A stretch of 64,000 nucleotides of DNA. It comes from Himantopus leucocephalus (Eukaryota > Chordata > Aves > Charadriiformes > Recurvirostridae). Location: NCBI GenBank assembly GCA_003993805.1, contig RSEF01000019.1, positions 3,183,105-3,247,104 of the forward strand. Reading direction: 5' to 3'. A program made the translations under genes and the position numbers. Each line of letters starts with the position of its first letter. The first letter of the stretch is position 1. This document shows, one piece after another, positions 59,036-64,000 of this stretch. The notes under the pieces were generated by a model. It made no database searches, had not been told where the DNA came from, and saw nothing but the letters and a program-made list of their open reading frames with translations.

Positions 59036-61158
59036 GACTTAGAGGATATAAGATGAAAAGCGGTGTTTATGGTGGTTTAGGGCAGCGCGGTCTATTTCAC
59101 CAGGGTTAAGAGTACACGGGCCATGGGCCAGCAGCCAACACAGAAGCTTGGTAAGCTGAAGTAATATATTTAATAAATTCTCAGTTATGTGCCCCTACCC
59201 TTACTTACGTGAAATGGTGCTTTATTTTGTGAGAACCCTGTTCCTGTGATGGCATTGTGATTAATGCCTTATTATCTGTATTTCAGGGGCAAAGTCAAAC
59301 CCTCAGTTTTCAGATTAGAAAAAAAAAAACCCAAGAGAAAATGTTGCTTTTCTTAAAGCAGCAGTTATTGCTTACAAAACTCATGACACACTCAGCAGCA
59401 ATCTCGCAATATTTCAGTGATGCTGTTTTCAGATGCCCTGTATGTTTGCTAGAGAAATAAATAATGTTTCTTGCAATTAACAAATGAAATGCCCTGTTGG
59501 AGCTTAGCTCTTACTTGCTGTCAGTAAATCATCTGCAGAAGGACTTCATCCACTGAGGGGAATGAAGATTAAATATACGCTTTGGCAAGTGTCGTTTTCT
59601 ACCAGAATATTTTCTTGAAGGCACTTTGTGTCTAATGATACATTGAGGACCTGTTCCTCTGAGTACAATAAATAAATACAAATAATTGCTGTAGAAAAGA
59701 GCCTGACAGACAACTAGTGCTACTTTGGGCACAACTGATTGATGCTACTTATATTCAGTAACACTTGTAAAGCTCAGGCCTTCTGTTCTGGACATGTGCT
59801 GCACACATCAGCTTAGCTGAACTCTGCCGTCCCACAAGGAGCGCATTTTTAAAGCCCTAATACAAACTGTTCTTCATCGTTCGTATGGCAACATTACCGA
59901 GAAGCTGTAACCACAGATGAGGACCCCACCGTACCATGGGTTGCAGAAAATAAAAAGGAGGAGATACTGCAGTGCTTCGCATAGTTTGACATCAAAGGCC
60001 AACTGACAGAGCTCCAGAACATTCTCACCTCTAGCGTGATCATAAGTGAATGACTTTGTACACTTTATTGTTAGCTACAGCTTCACAGACAAGCTCTTGA
60101 TGGGCATTTGGTATCCACTGTGATAGCACAAGAAAAAAGCATAGAAAAAAAATGTCTTTCTGGCACACTATTTCTAATTGAATTCTAATTTTTTCAGAGA
60201 TATAATTGTTCCAGTGTGGTTCCCTCAGACAGACGACAGTGACAAGATACCCACAGCACCACAAATCTATGACTCCAACTGATAATTCTGTAGAAAGTTT
60301 CCAAACCAGACTGTTTCTCTCCTTAAAATACTGCATTTGCTCTCTGGCTAGCCCTTTCGACTCTCCGTAAAGATCAAAAGTCCTGTCAGAACTACACGAG
60401 ACTGCTACTCAAGGTCACCAAACCCAGCCCGTCGACAAAGGTGCTCTGCTAAACCACCTCAGCACTAGAGGCCAGAAAAGCTGGGTTTGTCCTGGCGTTG
60501 TACAGCTCCGCCTGCAGGTATCTGCAACATTAAAACGTCTGCTACATTAAAAGGACATCACAATTGCAATAATCCTTCTTCCTTAAATACAAGGAGAGAA
60601 ACGTCTGAAGCTAAGAGCACCAAAATCATAGGGATATTGTTAATCCATGAGCTACCATGAATGCAATGATTGTAAGCCTTTCCTGCAGTTTTCATCCTCA
60701 GGTACTTGTCCTGATGAGTTTTACATTTTCATGCCACACTGTACTCCCAATTACTGTACATTCAGCAGATTCTCTGTAGAGCACATGAAGGGCATCATAC
60801 ATCACACTTATTACCAACCTGCAGAAAGTTGAGAGAAGTGAGAACAACAGGATCCTGCTGTTGGTTTATCATGAGGGGTTTTTTTTCTGATCTAGAGGAA
60901 GTAGCCATCTCCGAAGCGAATTTGTCATAAAGAATGTCATTAGGTTTGTTTGGTTTTGGCCCATTCCAAGTCATTTTGAGCCCTGATCTCCTGCCTACCA
61001 GTAAATCCAAACCAAAAACCCCCTCATGTTCACTCATCTTCCTAATCAGAGTATATTTCACAGCCAATGTGCCCAAGGGCCAGAACTCAAGAAACCTGAA
61101 AGCACCCTTCCGAGAAGGGGAAGGTTACAAAAACCAGGGAGGAAACAAATACTCTTAC

Positions 61159-61224
61159 CTGTCTGTAACAAGCCAGCCCCGCTGTCTTTGACTCCAAAGT
61201 GCTGCTGGATGTCTAGTAACACAC
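61159..61224 (-). CDS. SPNS2: SPNS2 exon 2: loop after TM1 and start of TM2
   Basis: This 66-bp exon is preceded by a TCCTCGCAG acceptor and followed by a GTAAGAG donor (minus strand). It starts with two bases completing a Gly codon, carries 21 full codons and ends with one base that completes Val with exon 3. The translation starts [13 protein letters not shown] and ends AGLLQT, matching the SPNS2 segment after helix 1 and the start of helix 2 (human about 124-146). Differences from human are Ser for Arg after KD and Thr for Ser before the exon end. It is too short to stand out as an open frame and was found by homology. The 15.8-kb intron that follows separates it from exon 3. Its phases match exon 3 exactly, which supports both boundaries. 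Confidence 0.93.
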
Positions 61225-64000
61225 CTGCGAGGAAAACAGAGGGAAGAAACTCAGTGTCTTCAGCCTTTGAAAAGCATACAACTCAAACATCTCGTGAAGC
61301 ATCGGCAAAGCTTCAAATTCCAGTCGTTCAGACAGATAACTTCTGACGTTTAAACACTGGCTTCTTTTCTATACATCCATTCTCAGTAACTTTGGGCTAC
61401 TGCAATAAAAGCAGGAGTAGGTAGGTATAACATCATGCAAAGAGTTTGGGAATGAAATCCTCATGCACGAGAAACTGGTCGTTCCTTTTTACTTAAAATG
61501 AGATCCAGATTTTCTTTGTGTTTGTTTTCTGTAGAATCCAGATCCCTTACTTCTGTTATTTTACAGAAATATGGGGAAACTGATTCTGCGCCTTCAAATA
61601 GTTTGACAAGACAGCCAAATTGAATCCAAGACAAGTTTTAACAAATCTCTGCTGGTAGGAGATATGACACATCGATAAGAGCAATGATGGAAGTTTTCAC
61701 ATATAACTGGTTCCAGGGGGTTCTCATTTCCAAAACAAATGTAGAAAATAAATTTAAAATAGCTTAGTAAAGGTGGGTAAGTGACCAAATGCTTATCTTT
61801 AAAGCAACTACAAGCAGAACCAAACCCAGCCTTCCCTCTCCCCTGAACCCCCAATATATGAATTGGCATAAGCAAAATTAACAGGTTTTGAAGTATTTAC
61901 ATATTCAGCTAGATTTACCACTTAGGTATCAAACATATTAATACAGGTAACGTCAGGTACATACGAACAGTCTTGCTTTTGTAACCAACTAGCCAACAGG
62001 GAAAACCCACAAGAGAGCTTTTATAACCCATGTTGGGGGACACACGTTCACCAAGCAGGAGATGGTCCAGTTGTGTCAGACGCAGATCCATACGCCTGAA
62101 CGTTTGTCTGTGGTCTAAACAAACTGCGTTCTGACTTCTTGGGTCTGGAACAGAGACAGCTGCTCTCTGAATATCTGGGACTTCCTTATTCAGGCAACTG
62201 TCTTCCTCAAAACTAAGGATATGCAGGTTTCTTTTTTTTCAAAATGAGAAACACCGTTCTCCAACTATACTGAACACCTGTAGAGTTCACCTCCAGTTCA
62301 AAATTTGATCCAAGGTTATATCCAAAGTGATTCTGTTCATCACTGCAGGTCACGGGAATCAACTCAGCACCAACCTGAACTCACTCACCTGAAATATCTT
62401 AGCTTTTGGGACTGCCAGGATCACACTAAATGACAAACACAGAGATAAAAGACTATTCCCAGAAGACATCTGGGACAATGCCAAGCAAAGGTACTAAAGG
62501 AAAAAAAGATACAGAGAAGGAAGGTAGGTAGAAAAAAGCAAGCAAGCTCATTTGTCCTATTCCATATTACTTGTACATCACCATTTACTCAGGGCAGCAT
62601 TCAGGTTGGCTTTAGACTACCAATATCTGCCCAGTAACATCAGTTCAACATCCTACAAAAATCCCCACCTCCGTACCCTATCAGACAGTTTAGCCCTGAG
62701 CAGAGAAGGCTCGAAGAGGGGAAGGGTGTGAATCTTATCAACGTGCATCAGTACCTGATAGGAGAGGGGGTAAAGAAGACAGAGCCAGGGAGCGAGGCCT
62801 TTCACACGGGTGCCCAGTGAAAAGAGGCAAAGGGCACAAACTGAAATCCAGGAAATTCCATTTAAACATAAGAAAAAAACCTTTTTACCGTGAGGGCAGT
62901 CAAACACTGAAACAGGTTGCCCAGAGAGGTTGTGGATTCCCCAACCCTGGAGATATTCAAAACCCAATAGGATGAGGTCCTGAGCAACCTGCTCCAGTTG
63001 ACCCTGCATTTAGCAGGGGGCTTGGACTAGATGCTTCCAACTTCAATTATTCTGTGATTCTGTAATTTTCTGCATTATTAAGCACCTGATTACATCCAGC
63101 CTGACACAGTGTTCCCCTAGTCTTTCTTTTCATTTGCAGCATTGCTGTCTACTATAATCCAACAGGAACTTCTCTGCTTCCTCTTGGATGGCAGATTTGC
63201 CTACATTTTCAAAGTGCCCTGGCATTTCTTGGCTGTCCTTCCCTCATTTGCTCCATTAATAATTGAGATAAAATTATCCAGGCAATATCTGATGAACAAA
63301 AATAAATTTTGCATTTGCCTAGCAAAACTCTCTGTGGCTTAGATGACTTACATACTCCCCTTGGTGTCCCACCCTTTCACAAAAAACACAGTTCTTTTCC
63401 AACCCAACCTAGAAACCTTCCTTGGCTTAACCAGCTCTGAACACCTTCAGTCTGTGTTCCATCATGGGTTGGTCCCAGACTGCCCACATCAGGTGAAGCT
63501 CAGCAAGTCAGAACAACTTGTGGGTACTACAATCCCAATTTTATAGAAGATAAACCCATCAACATTCTCATGAAGAACACGGAAGAAGGGAGGAAATACC
63601 GACTACAATGTTTTCTTACGTTCTCTCTCATCACTCAGCTGTGCTACACAGAAATGAAATATCCCACTAACTCCCTGCAGCTGAGCCCCAGACACTCCAG
63701 CTGGAGAAGCCAAGTCAGATGGGCCCACGGCTCTCCTTACTTTTACAGACATATTTAATACAAGACTTAATGCGAGCAGGTACATCACTGGGGGGGGGAG
63801 GTCAAAGTGATGCCAATTCACCTCCTGATCCATGGGCAAATGGCTTCCTGGTGGACGCCACGCTCCTGTTCAGCCCATCAACTTGCAGCTTCTCTTCTTT
63901 CAGTAACAAAGGCCTAAGTTTTACACCCACCTTTCTTTCAGGATGGGGCTTCAATGCCCACTGACATGACAATAGATTTTCATTTTAATAATTAAACTCT
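61225..64000 (-). other. SPNS2: SPNS2 intron 1 or upstream sequence
   Basis: Exon 2 requires a preceding exon ending in phase 1 and encoding the N-terminus and helix 1 (human landmark NVLNYLDRYTVA). I find no such segment on the minus strand between 61225 and 64000, nor a GC-rich first-exon or promoter region. Exon 1 therefore lies beyond 64000 or is missing from the assembly. A CR1 copy at 62700-63065 is the only recognisable feature. Confidence 0.8.
62700..63065 (+). repeat. CR1 LINE 3' segment with terminal repeats
   Basis: The plus strand follows the CR1 3' order: GTGAATCTTATCAACGTGCA, TCAGTACCTGATAGGAGAGG, GGGCACAAACTGAAATCCAG, GAAATTCCATTTAAACATAA, AACAGGTTGCCCAGAGAGGT, GAGATATTCAAAACCCAATA, CTTGGACTAGATGCTTCCAA, and ends with the diagnostic ATTCTGTGATTCTGTA octamer-type tail. 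It is in the opposite orientation to SPNS2. An open frame on its antisense strand is a by-product. Confidence 0.95.

Larger units (their letters stand above)
45356..61158 (-). other. SPNS2: SPNS2 intron 2 (15.8 kb)
   Basis: The intron between exon 2 and exon 3. It holds a 30-bp duplication at a single N (46069-46129), a CR1 3' tail (46464-46556), a GC- and CpG-richer patch (about 49560-49700), MIR-like remnants at 50820-50935, 57335-57470 and 58905-59035, a 104-bp duplication at a single N (52774-52983), an LTR fragment with a 100-N gap (54295-54526) and an isolated N at 54700. I find no additional coding exon. Confidence 0.82.
4609..61224 (-). other. SPNS2: SPNS2 gene body, partial (nine visible coding exons)
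   Basis: SPNS2 is a 12-helix major facilitator family transporter of the plasma membrane that exports sphingosine-1-phosphate, notably from endothelial cells, which matters for lymphocyte egress, heart development and hearing (family knowledge). Nine minus-strand blocks each have an AG acceptor and GT donor. Their phases chain as 1-1, 1-0, 0-2, 2-0, 0-2, 2-2, 2-0, 0-0, then (one exon missing) 0-2. There is no stop or frameshift in any of them. Compared with human SPNS2 as I remember it, they cover residues about 124-448 and 482-536. SPNS1 and SPNS3 are more divergent, so the paralogue call is firm. Missing parts are exon 1, exon 10 and the C-terminal exon. Exon numbers here assume the human-like order. 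Confidence 0.96.

Noticed and set aside
62653..63009. Minus-strand frame of 118 codons
   Set aside because: It is the antisense of a CR1 3' segment; old CR1 copies often give such frames.
1..64000. A novel defence, biosynthetic or other undescribed system, CRISPR array or operon
   Set aside because: The window is vertebrate intronic and flanking sequence of a single known gene; no regularly spaced repeats, gene clusters or additional coding genes were found.

Overview
This is a stretch of avian nuclear genome that holds one recognisable gene: SPNS2 (spinster homolog 2, the sphingosine-1-phosphate exporter), read on the minus strand. Nine short coding exons lie between 61224 and 4609. They have canonical GT-AG boundaries, splice phases that chain correctly, and a translation that follows vertebrate SPNS2 almost residue for residue. 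A bird source is inferred from four CR1 LINE copies, a fragment of a bird-type retroviral LTR, a low load of recent repeats and a few very old MIR-like remnants. The LTR type suggests a neoavian bird rather than a chicken relative, but that rests on memory of the repeat family.

Layout, reading the gene from high to low coordinates: 64000-61225 is intron 1 or upstream sequence, with a full-looking CR1 3' segment. Exon 2 is at 61224-61159. Intron 2 (15.8 kb) carries MIR remnants, an LTR piece beside an assembly gap, and a short CR1 tail. Exon 3 is at 45355-45219. Intron 3 (20.8 kb) carries one CR1 and some conserved-looking AT-rich blocks. Exons 4 to 8 are clustered between 24445 and 16312. Exon 9 is at 9324-9259 and exon 11 at 4772-4609. 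Below 4609 I see no further supported coding sequence.

The nine exons carry 378 whole codons, about 69% of a 549-residue human-type SPNS2. They cover the protein from just after TM1 to the end of TM12, minus TM11. Missing are exon 1 (N-terminus and TM1, presumably beyond 64000), exon 10 (expected 99 bp, TM11, expected between 9258 and 4773 where there is a 100-N gap) and the small C-terminal exon.

The assembly needs care. There are three 100-N gaps. Four places have a direct repeat of 30 to 147 bp hinged on a single N, which looks like uncollapsed contig ends rather than biology. I found no previously undescribed system here. The most useful observations concern the missing exon, the single-N duplications, the in-frame stop formed by the exon 11 donor, and a perfect homeodomain-type palindrome in intron 3.
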